A stretch of DNA of 41,095 bases from CAYJAZ01 sp964371865 (GTDB lineage Bacteria > Desulfobacterota > Desulfovibrionia > Desulfovibrionales > Desulfovibrionaceae): the NCBI GenBank assembly GCA_964371865.1, contig CAYJOR010000020.1, positions 1-41,095 on the forward strand, written 5' to 3'. The stretch's first letter is position 1, and each line of letters opens with the position of its first letter. The translations under genes were made by a program, and so were the position numbers. Below are positions 17,193-25,798 of this stretch, in pieces. Under the pieces are notes generated by a model. The model worked only from the letters and a program-made list of their open reading frames with translations, ran no database searches and was not told the DNA's origin.

Positions 17193-17866
17193 TACTTACC
17201 TTCCTTAATACGCAATGATGAAGAAACAAGTACAAATGCCCAAGGAATACAAACCAATGTATAAATCCATAAAGTTTCAGACATTCCATTAAATCCGGAA
17301 GCTTGTGTAATTATTTCAATAAAACCGTATCCAATACCGCCTATCACTATTTTGCGGAACATTGAAGTTTCTGCAATAACAGAAGCTGTGGCACACCAAG
17401 CTGAAACACCTGCAAGTGCCCATGGTATATAGGTATATATCATAGGATATACAATCTCATCAGGAAAATTGAAATGACTACATACAAGCAAAAACCCTAT
17501 TGTTACAAGAACAAAAAGTAATGCTAACAACACTAATCCTGCAACAAATATAACAGACAAAGCTTTTTTATAATCAATTGGTAAATGGAAGAAAACTCTC
17601 AATCTTTTATCAGAACATTCAGGATAAAACTGAAAAGCCGCCAACCAAACACCAGAAAAAATAAAAAATGTTTTTATATTTAAGAAATAAGGAGTTTCTT
17701 TAAATAGTAAGTTTGTCCACAAGGTATCATTTCCATTATTTATTTGAACTGCAATTAATGTCCAATAAAAATCTAAAATAACAGCAACAAGCAATAAAAA
17801 TGGCAACCACCAAACAAAACGGAGCTTTACCCATTCTTTTAATAATAATGCTTTAAACATAAACAC
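17192..17866 (-). CDS. ABC-2-like transporter permease
   Basis: The 224-residue protein has six likely membrane helices, including VWWLPFLLLVAVILDFYWTL, FFIFSGVWLAAFQF, ALSVIFVAGLVLLALLFVLVTIGFLLV and LWIYTLVCIPWAFVLVSSSL. It begins with a short cytosolic FKALLLKEWVKLR typical of ABC-2 permeases. It starts two bases after the ATPase gene and overlaps the following gene by one base. The three make one transporter. Direction of transport is not determined; ABC-2 permeases are usually exporters. Confidence 0.75.
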   Translation of the reverse strand: MFMFKALLLKEWVKLRFVWWLPFLLLVAVILDFYWTLIAVQINNGNDTLWTNLLFKETPYFLNIKTFFIFSGVWLAAFQFYPECSDKRLRVFFHLPIDYKKALSVIFVAGLVLLALLFVLVTIGFLLVCSHFNFPDEIVYPMIYTYIPWALAGVSAWCATASVIAETSMFRKIVIGGIGYGFIEIITQASGFNGMSETLWIYTLVCIPWAFVLVSSSLRIKEGK

Positions 17867-17868
17867 TC

Positions 17869-18762
17869 CTAATACCTTCCTGTTAAGCCAACAAAGGCAT
17901 CTTCAATTGACATATTATAATGCTGTGCATCTTTCCATAAATCAGTGCTGCGACCAGATAAGTACGACTTTATTTCATCCTCTTTTGCATAAGTATACAC
18001 AGATACAAAACGCGTAGTTTGATCCACATGATAAAGTGGACCATCACCTGAAACAAGCTTCATACTTGCATCTGAAAGTGGAATATCATATCGATTAAAG
18101 GAAGTAAGCAAGTCATCACGAGTTTTATCCGCAATAATATCACCACGTTGAACAATAATTACTCTATCAAGCATATCATCAAGCTCTGCAACAATGTGGG
18201 AAGTAAGAAGAACAGTTGCATTACTTTTCGTGATGTATTCACGCAAGAAATCAAGGAATAATCGACGATAGCCAACATCAAGACCAAGTGAATAGTCATC
18301 AAGTATTAGCAATTCAGCCTGTTGAGCTAATATCAAGCCAAGTGTAACCTGTGAACGCTGACCACAAGATAAACGTGTAACTTTTCTAGAATATGGAACT
18401 TTCAATTTATCAATTAATTTGTAATAAACATCTCTATCCCAATTTGGGTAAAAAGCTGAATAGAACTTTTCAATTTCACCAATTGTCATAAAGTTGTATT
18501 GAGTAAAACCTTCATGCAAAAGCCCTATACGCACTCTTTCCGCCGGGGAAAGCTTATGGCTAGGTTGACCAAATACTTCACATTTTCCTGAATCCGGCTC
18601 TAAAAATCCCATGAGGATATTGATAGACGTACTCTTACCTGCGCCGTTTTTACCAAGTAAACCAACAATTTCACCACGGTTTACTTCAAAGTTAATACCA
18701 TGAAGAACTTCAGTATCTTGGTAAGTGAAGCGAAGGTTTTCGCATTTTATTAACGTTTCCAT
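17869..18762 (-). CDS. ABC transporter ATP-binding protein with Asp in place of the catalytic Glu
   Basis: This 297-residue nucleotide-binding subunit shows Walker A GKNGAGKST (37-45), signature LSCGQ (131-135), Walker B LLILDD (151-156), D-loop SLGLD and switch histidine LLTSH (H189). The residue after the Walker B aspartate, normally the catalytic glutamate, is Asp156, followed by YSLGLD instead of EPTxGLD. This could slow hydrolysis or mark a specialised subfamily. The C-terminal ~80 residues are an extra domain of the kind seen in ABC-2 ATPases. It starts two bases after the M16 gene, indicating coupled expression. Confidence 0.88.
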   Translation of the reverse strand: METLIKCENLRFTYQDTEVLHGINFEVNRGEIVGLLGKNGAGKSTSINILMGFLEPDSGKCEVFGQPSHKLSPAERVRIGLLHEGFTQYNFMTIGEIEKFYSAFYPNWDRDVYYKLIDKLKVPYSRKVTRLSCGQRSQVTLGLILAQQAELLILDDYSLGLDVGYRRLFLDFLREYITKSNATVLLTSHIVAELDDMLDRVIIVQRGDIIADKTRDDLLTSFNRYDIPLSDASMKLVSGDGPLYHVDQTTRFVSVYTYAKEDEIKSYLSGRSTDLWKDAQHYNMSIEDAFVGLTGRY

Positions 18763-18764
18763 TT

Positions 18765-21650
18765 CTACTTATCTTCCTTTTTTGAAATTGAACTTGCACT
18801 CCACTCGGCATATGGTGAAGTAAGAAGTTCTTCTAATGTTTGGCTTATTTCTTCTTTTGTAAAACTAGAAAGAATGCTAGTGTATTCTTTACTCCACTCT
18901 AAGAATGGTTGTTCAAAAATTATTTCAACAAGCACGAGTGATTGCCATGTAGAATTTCTCTTTCTGCCAGATTCCCATGATGTATACATAGGTTCACGCA
19001 GACGATCGAGAACTTCTTGTTCCACTGCCCAAGGTTTAAGATTACGTAAATATTCAGCAACTTGCGGTAATTGTTCAGGTGCAACATCAACTGCAATTTC
19101 TAAAAATCCGTATCCATTATCTGATTGATTTATATTATATTTTGCTGACGGACTATAAACTGCACCCATTTTTTCTCTCAAATCTTCACGCAGTTTATTA
19201 GCAATAAGAGTTGTTGCGAGCTGACGTTTAATAAGGAGCTTTCTATCTGTGATATCAGTAAGAGGTGCAAACCATGTTCCCCAAACAATTGCTGATTTAG
19301 AATCGTCTTCAACTGTATGGTGTTCTTTTTTACCTGCTGGAAAATTAAGTTGAGATAATTGTGGTTTTTCTACTTTTTCAGATTTTATTTCACCAAAATA
19401 TTGGCTTGCAAGAAGATAGGCGTGTTGAACATCAATATCACCACAGATGAAAATATTTACGTTCTTGCCATCACGAAGAGATTGAATATAAGCATCTACT
19501 TCTTCAAGGGTTATATCTTTAACTTCTTCAAGTTTGGTTGATTTATGACGAGTTGCATTATCAAAAAAGAAAGGAAGTGCTTTATCGGCAATTAATCCTG
19601 AAATTGTATCTTTATTTCCTTCTTCTACATTTGCCATAACAAATTTGGTTTGCTCAACTGCTTCTTGAATTGGAGTTGGGTCGAGGTATTGAGTCCAGAC
19701 GGATTGAAGAAGAGTTTCTAGTTGCTCTGAATCTCCTATGATACTAATCATATTATAGATATCTGTATAAGATTCTGAAACAGTACCATCCATTTTCTTA
19801 GCAAGTTTTCTTGTTTCAGCAAGGGAAAGATTACCTAAACCGCTTCCTGCTAAAATATATTTTGAAAAACTTGAAAGAGCTTGAGTTTTATCGTCAAGAG
19901 CACCATAGCCATTACCGAAAACAAGCTGTACTCCAGCATGATTTTTTGAAAAAGGAAGTGGTAAAATATAAAGATTTACGCCGTTTGCCAAAGTAGTTTT
20001 TGAAAGTACAAGCTCAAATTCATCAACTTTTGCGATTGCTTTTTCTTCTAATTTTGGCAGATTTTTAGCATTGTTAATTTTTGGAACTTCAAGATAAGGA
20101 AAGTTTATATTAGTTTCATATTTATACTCGACTAATTCTTTTGTTTGTGAAGCATTCCAAACAGCTTCTATATCTTCTTTTTTAGGAGGATTTTTTCCGC
20201 CAACAAGAAGTGTAACATTTTCACTTGAATAGATTTCTCTAGCTTTTTTATCTACCTTTTCTTTAGTTACTTGATTAAGAAGTGCTGTGAGTAATTTCTC
20301 ATCAAATTCTAAAGAAGTATAAACTTTATCACTATTAATTGTTGAAATAATGTTGTTTGCCAGAGCGCTGTTTTCTGTTTGTGAATACTGCTGTTTAAAG
20401 CGTGTAAAATTCGTAGCTGAATCTTCAATAGCTTCATTAATCTCTTCTTGAGTGATGCCGTATTTTTTTACTCTTGCAATTTCATCTGTAAATATTTCGA
20501 GTACTTGTTTCCACTTATCCATATCAGTCATTGCGTTAAAAGAAACTGTTGGGGTGAAGTGAGATTCGTAACTTGTAGTCGCGTGAGCCGACACCCATAA
20601 TCCACCTTGCTTCTCAGCAACTGCCTGTAAACGCTGATTTACTGAATGCTTTACAATACTTTCAAGAAGTTCTTCTCTTTGTAAATCGATGCTATCTCTC
20701 TTGTGGACGCGTGGATAGTGCATCATAACAGAAACAATAGCTCCGCCCATATCACGTTCTTCCGGCATAGGATTTAACCCTAAACCTTTTGGAACACCCC
20801 AAGGAGTTACTGTTGCAGATACACCTTTTTCTATAGAACTGAAAGTATCTGTAATCATTTTTTCTATTTGATTTTTATCTATATCACCCACAACTACTAA
20901 AACCATACGATCAGGTGTGTACCACTTATCATAAAAAGCTTTAAGATTTTGAGAGCTTGCAGATTTAATAATTTCTTCAGTGCCAATAACAGAATCAGTA
21001 AATTTAGTTCCGGCATATAAGATATTATTACGTTTATTCAACACCTTAGTAGAATCAGAATCTCTTGCATTTTTTTCAGCAAGAACAACGCCGATTTCTT
21101 GTTGCACTTCTTCCTCTTCAAAAAGAACTCTATCTGCAAATTCTCTTAGAATATTAAGACCATTTGTAAGAGATTGCACATTATTTTGTGAAAGATTTAG
21201 CTTATATACAGTTTCAGCAGTTGAAGTATGCGCGTTTGTATCTCCGCCAAAATCCATTCCGTTTTCATGAAAAAATGGAATTAGTGAACCTGCCGGAAAA
21301 TTTTCAGTACCATTAAAAACCATGTGTTCTACTATATGAGCAAAGCCTAATTGGTTTTTATCTTCCATGTGTGACCCTACTTGAACATTTAAATAAAGAG
21401 CTACCCTATCAACACTTTTTTTATGCGGAACAATAACATAGCGAAAACCGTTTTCTAATCGACCAAATATTAGGTTTGGATCTGGTGGAATATTTGTGTG
21501 TTCGTGCGCCCATTTTCCATCATACCAGTAGGCTTCACTCGGAAAATCCTTCGGTAGATTTTCTGTTTGAGCCATAGAAGTTGATGTAATGCTAAGAATT
21601 AGAGTAATGCAAAGCGTAATTAAACTTGTTTTAATAAAGCTAGATTTCAA
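18765..21650 (-). CDS. Secreted M16 zinc protease, PqqL/FusC-like
   Basis: The 961-residue protein carries a signal peptide (MKSSFIKTSLITLCITLILSI..., cut near AQ at 27-28), then an M16B peptidase domain with the inverted zinc motif HIVEH (105-109), a downstream acidic helix EEEEVQQEIGVVLAEKNARDSDS with the likely third ligand, and a second M16 half. This is the full four-domain length of PqqL and of FusC, periplasmic enzymes that cleave a protein brought in by a TonB receptor. It heads an operon with an ABC transporter and lies upstream of a receptor and TonB motor, supporting that type of role. The promoter has a palindrome at the start site. Confidence 0.85.
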   Translation of the reverse strand: MKSSFIKTSLITLCITLILSITSTSMAQTENLPKDFPSEAYWYDGKWAHEHTNIPPDPNLIFGRLENGFRYVIVPHKKSVDRVALYLNVQVGSHMEDKNQLGFAHIVEHMVFNGTENFPAGSLIPFFHENGMDFGGDTNAHTSTAETVYKLNLSQNNVQSLTNGLNILREFADRVLFEEEEVQQEIGVVLAEKNARDSDSTKVLNKRNNILYAGTKFTDSVIGTEEIIKSASSQNLKAFYDKWYTPDRMVLVVVGDIDKNQIEKMITDTFSSIEKGVSATVTPWGVPKGLGLNPMPEERDMGGAIVSVMMHYPRVHKRDSIDLQREELLESIVKHSVNQRLQAVAEKQGGLWVSAHATTSYESHFTPTVSFNAMTDMDKWKQVLEIFTDEIARVKKYGITQEEINEAIEDSATNFTRFKQQYSQTENSALANNIISTINSDKVYTSLEFDEKLLTALLNQVTKEKVDKKAREIYSSENVTLLVGGKNPPKKEDIEAVWNASQTKELVEYKYETNINFPYLEVPKINNAKNLPKLEEKAIAKVDEFELVLSKTTLANGVNLYILPLPFSKNHAGVQLVFGNGYGALDDKTQALSSFSKYILAGSGLGNLSLAETRKLAKKMDGTVSESYTDIYNMISIIGDSEQLETLLQSVWTQYLDPTPIQEAVEQTKFVMANVEEGNKDTISGLIADKALPFFFDNATRHKSTKLEEVKDITLEEVDAYIQSLRDGKNVNIFICGDIDVQHAYLLASQYFGEIKSEKVEKPQLSQLNFPAGKKEHHTVEDDSKSAIVWGTWFAPLTDITDRKLLIKRQLATTLIANKLREDLREKMGAVYSPSAKYNINQSDNGYGFLEIAVDVAPEQLPQVAEYLRNLKPWAVEQEVLDRLREPMYTSWESGRKRNSTWQSLVLVEIIFEQPFLEWSKEYTSILSSFTKEEISQTLEELLTSPYAEWSASSISKKEDK

Positions 21651-21733
21651 AGTATGTTACCATTCCTTTTTTAGGAGTTTCAGCTAGTTACTTTATTTAT
21701 TTCTATTAATTTAAAAATTTTTTATAAAAGAAT

Positions 21734-21789
21734 AAAGTTCATTAGCATGAACTTTTATAGAAATAGAAAATTTTCACTTTCTTGTCAAG
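21734..21789 (-). promoter_or_regulatory. Promoter and operator of the M16-ABC operon
   Basis: On the minus strand, TTGACA (21789-21784) and TATTTC (21765-21760) are separated by 18 bp. Immediately downstream is a perfect palindrome, AAAGTTCAT-TAGC-ATGAACTTT (21734-21755), placed over the expected start site. Its core, GTTCATTAGCATGAAC, closely matches the palindrome at the start site of the DtxR-type gene at 22115-22576. Confidence 0.55.
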
Positions 21790-21898
21790 AATTTTTTACG
21801 TTAATTCAATCATAGTTTTATTTATCTAACTTCATGTACTAAAAAAAGCATATTGATTTTAAATTATGGTATATTTTAATCTTATAAATCTATAATCT

Positions 21899-22050
21899 TA
21901 GGTAGAGTGTACTTCTAAATTCAAAGATTTTGTGGAATTTAAAAGTAAAAGTTATTTATTAAAAATCCTCTAAAAATATACATAAGCTGAATAAAAAATC
22001 ATCCTTAATGCAGAAAAAATTCAAAATAATAAATTTAGAAACATACCCTA
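21899..22050. mobile_element. MITE-like element, family 1, copy B
   Basis: This 152-bp element begins TAGGTAGAGTGTACTTCTAAAT and ends ATTTAGAAACATACCCTA, sharing ends and the internal ATACATAAGCTGAATAAAAA with the copy at 27301-27453. TA at both outer edges fits a TA target duplication. It has no coding capacity. It lies between the M16 operon promoter and the terminator of the DtxR-type gene. Confidence 0.65.
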
Positions 22051-22059
22051 ACTATAAAA

Positions 22060-22090
22060 AAAGAGAATAACTCAAAGAATTATTCTCTTT
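22060..22090 (-). terminator. Terminator of the first DtxR-type gene
   Basis: An 11-bp perfect stem, AAAGAGAATAA / TTATTCTCTTT, has a 9-base loop and is followed on the minus strand by a U-tract. It lies 24 bp after the stop codon. Confidence 0.8.
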
Positions 22091-22114
22091 ATCAATCAAA
22101 TATTGATTCATAGT

Positions 22115-22576
22115 TTATTTTTTAACTATAGGTTTTTTATACATTTCTTGCCAATTATCAAAAAATTCTTTATTATCAGCTGCATAAAGCAAAAATTTTC
22201 CCATTCTCTTTGTCAAGTCAACAGAAAGAAGATGTTCTAAATCACACGCTACTTCCGTTGCCTGTTCTTCGTCAACTTTTAAAACCATCATAAAAAATAC
22301 TTTTAAAGTGTTACGCTTGTGAATTATATCATAAGCGATATGCTTTCCTTTTTCTGTGAGATGAATAAGACTATATGGTTCATATATTATAAGATCTTGT
22401 TTTTTTAATAGCTTTAAAGTGTTAGACATGTTAGATCTTGAAATATTTGCTTTTTCAGCAACAGTGCTTGCTCTAGCCGCACCTTCTTGACTTTCTTCCA
22501 AAAATATTGCTGCGATAAGGTCTTCACATAGAGATGAAAGTTTATTGTTTTCTTTTTTGATTTCTTGTTTTTCCAT
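22115..22576 (-). CDS. DtxR/MntR-family iron-dependent regulator 1
   Basis: The 153-residue protein has an N-terminal winged helix (ASTVAEKANISRSNMSNTLKLLKKQDLI, about 37-63) and the DtxR metal-binding and dimerisation domain. His86 and the signature ACDLEH give Cys111, Glu114 and His115, matching Cys102-Glu105-His106 of DtxR rather than the Glu-x2-Glu-His of MntR, so iron sensing is more likely than manganese. There is no SH3-like third domain. It lies upstream of the M16-TonB locus on the same strand. Its own start site carries the same GTTCATT...GAAC palindrome as the M16 promoter, so it may regulate itself and that operon. Confidence 0.8.
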   Translation of the reverse strand: MEKQEIKKENNKLSSLCEDLIAAIFLEESQEGAARASTVAEKANISRSNMSNTLKLLKKQDLIIYEPYSLIHLTEKGKHIAYDIIHKRNTLKVFFMMVLKVDEEQATEVACDLEHLLSVDLTKRMGKFLLYAADNKEFFDNWQEMYKKPIVKK

Positions 22577-22601
22577 ACATCATCCTAAATCAATAAAAAT
22601 T

Positions 22602-22643
22602 GTTCGCGCAATGAACCTATAATAAAAAATTTATCTCTGTCAA
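22602..22643 (-). promoter_or_regulatory. Promoter and operator of DtxR-type gene 1
   Basis: On the minus strand, TTGACA (22643-22638) and TATAGG (22621-22616) are separated by 16 bp. GTTCATTGCGCGAAC (minus strand, 22616-22602) follows at the start site. It matches the M16-operon palindrome GTTCATTAGCATGAAC except for one missing base and the inner bases. Confidence 0.5.
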
Positions 22644-22691
22644 GTAAATAATCTTTTTTATGCTTTCTATATAATAAGTCTATAATCTCAT

Positions 22692-22730
22692 TCAGAGTGT
22701 AACTAAATTAAGAAATTTTGCAGTATCTTC
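22692..22730. mobile_element. Solo left end of MITE family 1
   Basis: CAGAGTGTAACTAAATTAAGAAATTTTGCAG resembles the left end of the family (AGAGTGTACTTCTAAATTCAAAGATTTTGTGG in copy B). The preceding TATAATCT is also shared with copy B. No matching right end is seen nearby, so this is a decayed relic. Confidence 0.4.
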
Positions 22731-22800
22731 AACTCAAAATGATCTTTTATATCAGCAAAAACAAAAGTTAGAATTTTCAAATTTTATTATTAAAATAGAA

Positions 22801-22829
22801 TTGACTTTTACAAATATAAATATTATTCT
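22801..22829 (+). promoter_or_regulatory. Promoter of the MoxR/VWA cluster
   Basis: TTGACT (22801-22806) and TATTCT (22824-22829) are separated by 17 bp. The start codon (GTG, 22860) follows about 25 bp after the expected start site, preceded by GAAAGGAAA. No AGTTAG box is visible here. Confidence 0.55.
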
Positions 22830-22859
22830 AATATCAATTGAAAACGAAAGGAAAAGATT

Positions 22860-23852
22860 GTGAATCCATTACAAGTTATATCGTCGCTACATACGCTTAT
22901 AGATATTCAACAACCTGTATTCTTATGGGGAGCTCCTGGAATTGGAAAAAGTCAAATAATCGCGCAAGTTGCTAAGGATAAAGAATATAAAATTATTGAT
23001 ATCCGCGCAGTTTTGCTCGACCCTGTAGATTTACGAGGTCTCCCACGTATAACAAGTGAAGGTCAAGCTGCTTGGTGCCCTCCTTCTTTTCTTCCTAAAG
23101 AAGATAATCAAGAGAAAGGTATTGTTTTTCTTGATGAACTTAACGCTGCGCCTCCGCTTGTGCAAGCAGCGTGTTATCAACTAGTTCTTGATAGATGTAT
23201 TGGTGAGTATCGTTTGCCCGATGGTTGGACTGTTATCGCCGCTGGAAATGGTGATAAAGATAGAGCTGTTACGCATAGAATGCCTACCGCACTTGCAAAC
23301 AGAATGGTGCATATCGACATGCAAACATCTTTAGATGATTGGCTTGCATGGGCGGAAAAATCCAATATACGTAAAGAAATCATCGCCTTTCTAAGATTTA
23401 GACCAAAACTCCTTCACGATTTTGACCCACAATCTTCAAGTAAAGCCTTTGCATCTCCTCGTTCTTGGGAATTTGTTTCTAAACTTCTAGATGCTTCCGC
23501 GCATCCATCTATAGAATATGAACTATTTCAAGGTACTATAGGAATGGCGGCAGCTACTGAATTTATTGGATTTTTAAAAATTTGGAGAGACTTACCAACA
23601 ATTGAAAATGTTCTAGCATCCCCTTCTGACATTGAAATTCCAACAGAACCTGCCACTTTATATGCTTTAAGTGAAGCTCTAGGTGCTAAAACAAATAGTG
23701 AAAATATTGAGGCAGTTATAACATATGCTCTGCGTATGCCTGTTGAATTTTCAGTTCTTCTTTTACGTACGGCTGTTTGTCACGATGAAACAATTGTTCA
23801 AAGTCAAGCCTTTCTGAAGTGGGCACAAGCAAACTCCCATGTATTAATGTAA
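22860..23852 (+). CDS. MoxR-family AAA+ ATPase
   Basis: The 330-residue protein starts at a GTG with AGGAAA upstream. It has Walker A GAPGIGKS (about 24-31), Walker B GIVFLDELNAAPP (about 86-98) and sensor-1 WTVIAAGNGDKD, typical of MoxR/AAA_5 ATPases. MoxR proteins pair with VWA-domain proteins as chaperones that insert metal or activate enzymes (NorQ/NorD, CbbQ/CbbO, RavA/ViaA). The VWA partner starts four bases after this gene. The client is unknown. The cluster lies between two iron regulators, so a metal-related client is plausible. Confidence 0.85.
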   Translation: MNPLQVISSLHTLIDIQQPVFLWGAPGIGKSQIIAQVAKDKEYKIIDIRAVLLDPVDLRGLPRITSEGQAAWCPPSFLPKEDNQEKGIVFLDELNAAPPLVQAACYQLVLDRCIGEYRLPDGWTVIAAGNGDKDRAVTHRMPTALANRMVHIDMQTSLDDWLAWAEKSNIRKEIIAFLRFRPKLLHDFDPQSSSKAFASPRSWEFVSKLLDASAHPSIEYELFQGTIGMAAATEFIGFLKIWRDLPTIENVLASPSDIEIPTEPATLYALSEALGAKTNSENIEAVITYALRMPVEFSVLLLRTAVCHDETIVQSQAFLKWAQANSHVLM

Positions 23853-23856
23853 TTAT

Positions 23857-25233
23857 ATGAACATATTTGAAAATGACAACATAGAAAATTTTGAAGAAAA
23901 TGCGCTAAAGCGTATGCAAAAAGCACGCGCAGATCTTCTTCTTTCACATCCATTTTTTGGCTCACTTGCTTTGAAGCTTGAGCTAAAAGTTGATAAAAAA
24001 TGTCAAGATCTCTGGACGGACGGAAAAACTTTAGCATATAATCCTCATTTTGTTTCTGTTTTATCGAATGAACATATAGTTGCCGCTCAAGCACATGAAA
24101 TTTTACATATTGCATGCAATCATCACCTAAGACGCCATGGCCGAGACGAAAAAACTTGGAATAGAGCTTGTGATTATGCGATTAATAGTCTACTCATAGA
24201 AGCGGGTTTTACCTTGCCTGAAACTTTTTTCAAACACGATAAAGCTTACGATAACATGAGTGTTGACGAAATTTATGTTCAGCTTTCAAGACTTTACGAT
24301 CAAGACATTCATGGCGGAGCACAAAGCGCGCAAGTAGCTGAACAAACAGATAAAAATCAAGAAACTTCTTCAAGTGGAACTTTAGATAATACTCCAAGCG
24401 ATTTCAAAGAAGAAGATAAGAAAAAAAAACCACAAGCTGAAAATAGTGATGCTAACGATTCATCATCTCCAGAAAAAAATAAAGGCAAAGATGAGGGCGA
24501 AAATAACTCTGATAATTCAAATACTCAAAGTGCGCAATCTTCCTTTTTTGGCGAGATAAAAGATCACCCCCTCCTTTCAGAAGAAAATAACGAAAGCATG
24601 CAAAAAGCTGAGCAAGAATCTCTCATTCAATTGACCCAAGCCATGCAAAGCTCTCAAAATCAAGGTGATATCCCATTAGGAATATTGAGATTTTATCAAA
24701 CAGCTATAAATCCTCAGCTCGATTGGCAAAGCCTACTTCAACGCTTTATAGAAAATTGTAATGATGGCGATTTTACATGGTCTACCCCTAATAAACGTTA
24801 CATTTCACACGATATTTATCTGCCCTCACGCAAAGAACCACGCATTCAAACTATGGCCTTGGCTATTGATGCTTCCGGCTCTGTTGATGATAAACTTTTA
24901 TCGCTCTTTTGTGTGGAACTCGAAAATATTTTAGAGGCTTACGATACTAACCTCTTTATTATGTATCATGATACAAAAGTGCAAAAATATGAATCTTATA
25001 CTAGAGCTGACAGACCTTTAAGCCTCTTTGTGCATGGCGGTGGTGGAACAAATTACAAAGAAATTCCAAACTTTCTTGAAAGAGAAAATGTGCACCCTTC
25101 TTGCTTGCTTTGGTTTACAGATTTTGAATGTAACCTCTTCCCAGAAGAACCAAATTATCCCGTACTTTGGATTTCGAGTAGTAAAGAAAAACAAAATCCA
25201 CCATTTGGTGATGTAATCTATCTAAAACAGTAA
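23857..25233 (+). CDS. VWA-like metallopeptidase-domain protein (DUF2201 type), MoxR partner
   Basis: The 458-residue protein has three parts. An N-terminal putative metallopeptidase domain carries HEILH (AAQAHEILHIACNHHLRRHG, about residues 75-94). A low-complexity Ser/Asp/Glu/Lys-rich linker covers about 150-235. The C-terminal VWA-like domain starts with LAIDASGSVDD, the DxSxS MIDAS motif, and includes HGGGGTNYKEI. This is the DUF2201 arrangement. It is translated four bases after the MoxR ATPase. It may act as the adaptor that ties the ATPase to its client, with possible hydrolase activity from HEXXH. Confidence 0.85.
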   Translation: MNIFENDNIENFEENALKRMQKARADLLLSHPFFGSLALKLELKVDKKCQDLWTDGKTLAYNPHFVSVLSNEHIVAAQAHEILHIACNHHLRRHGRDEKTWNRACDYAINSLLIEAGFTLPETFFKHDKAYDNMSVDEIYVQLSRLYDQDIHGGAQSAQVAEQTDKNQETSSSGTLDNTPSDFKEEDKKKKPQAENSDANDSSSPEKNKGKDEGENNSDNSNTQSAQSSFFGEIKDHPLLSEENNESMQKAEQESLIQLTQAMQSSQNQGDIPLGILRFYQTAINPQLDWQSLLQRFIENCNDGDFTWSTPNKRYISHDIYLPSRKEPRIQTMALAIDASGSVDDKLLSLFCVELENILEAYDTNLFIMYHDTKVQKYESYTRADRPLSLFVHGGGGTNYKEIPNFLERENVHPSCLLWFTDFECNLFPEEPNYPVLWISSSKEKQNPPFGDVIYLKQ

Positions 25234-25258
25234 ACATATTGATAATAAAGGAGAAAAT

Positions 25259-25738
25259 ATGAAAATAGAATGGTCTATCACAAAAGAAAGAGGGAATTCT
25301 CGCCCTGTGCTTTCTTATTCTTTCAGTGTAGATAAGTTTGAAAAAGCTTTGGCACTTCCGCCTGTTATTGTAAAATCTACAATTCCAGAACCTATTGATT
25401 CATGGCGAGAGTATTGCTACCCAAATACAGATGAAAGATTAACTACTCCTGTATATAAAGACTTCTATCGACTTGAAATTATTTCACATAAAGGAAATTT
25501 ATGGACTCAAAAACTTCGTCTTCCTTGGCGTGAAAACAATGAATATCCTGAAATTGATGAATCCTTCAAAATGCTTCGCCAAGCCTTTGAACACGAACTG
25601 CAAAGCGCAAATGCAAGCCTTCCAATGAATAAAAAATCTTACTTACAAATTACTGATATTGCAAATCAAAATATTGCGCCATCAGTTTTGGCAGAGAAAT
25701 TTCTCAACTTTGCAAAAAGAGAAAACTCTTTAGCTTAA
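25259..25738 (+). CDS. Hypothetical protein of the MoxR/VWA cluster
   Basis: I do not recognise this 159-residue soluble protein. It has no signal peptide or membrane segment, a Tyr/Trp-rich central part (IDSWREYCYPNTDERL, KDFYRLEIISHKGNLWTQKLRLPW) and a helical C-terminus. It has its own AAAGGAGAA ribosome-binding site 25 bp after the VWA gene and is probably cotranscribed, so it may be an accessory factor of the ATPase system. Confidence 0.6.
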   Translation: MKIEWSITKERGNSRPVLSYSFSVDKFEKALALPPVIVKSTIPEPIDSWREYCYPNTDERLTTPVYKDFYRLEIISHKGNLWTQKLRLPWRENNEYPEIDESFKMLRQAFEHELQSANASLPMNKKSYLQITDIANQNIAPSVLAEKFLNFAKRENSLA

Positions 25739-25753
25739 TTTTTTTACACTACA

Positions 25754-25771
25754 AGTTAGCTATAACTAACT
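25754..25771 (+). promoter_or_regulatory. DtxR-like operator before the 101-residue protein gene
   Basis: AGTTAGCTATAACTAACT is a near-perfect palindrome of the AGTTAG-N6-CTAACT type. It lies in the 60-bp space between two genes of the MoxR cluster, 27 bp before the start codon. A clear -35/-10 pair was not found, so it could control a promoter hidden in the preceding gene's end. Confidence 0.55.
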
Positions 25772-25798
25772 AAACAATTTAACACAAAGGAAAAAATT

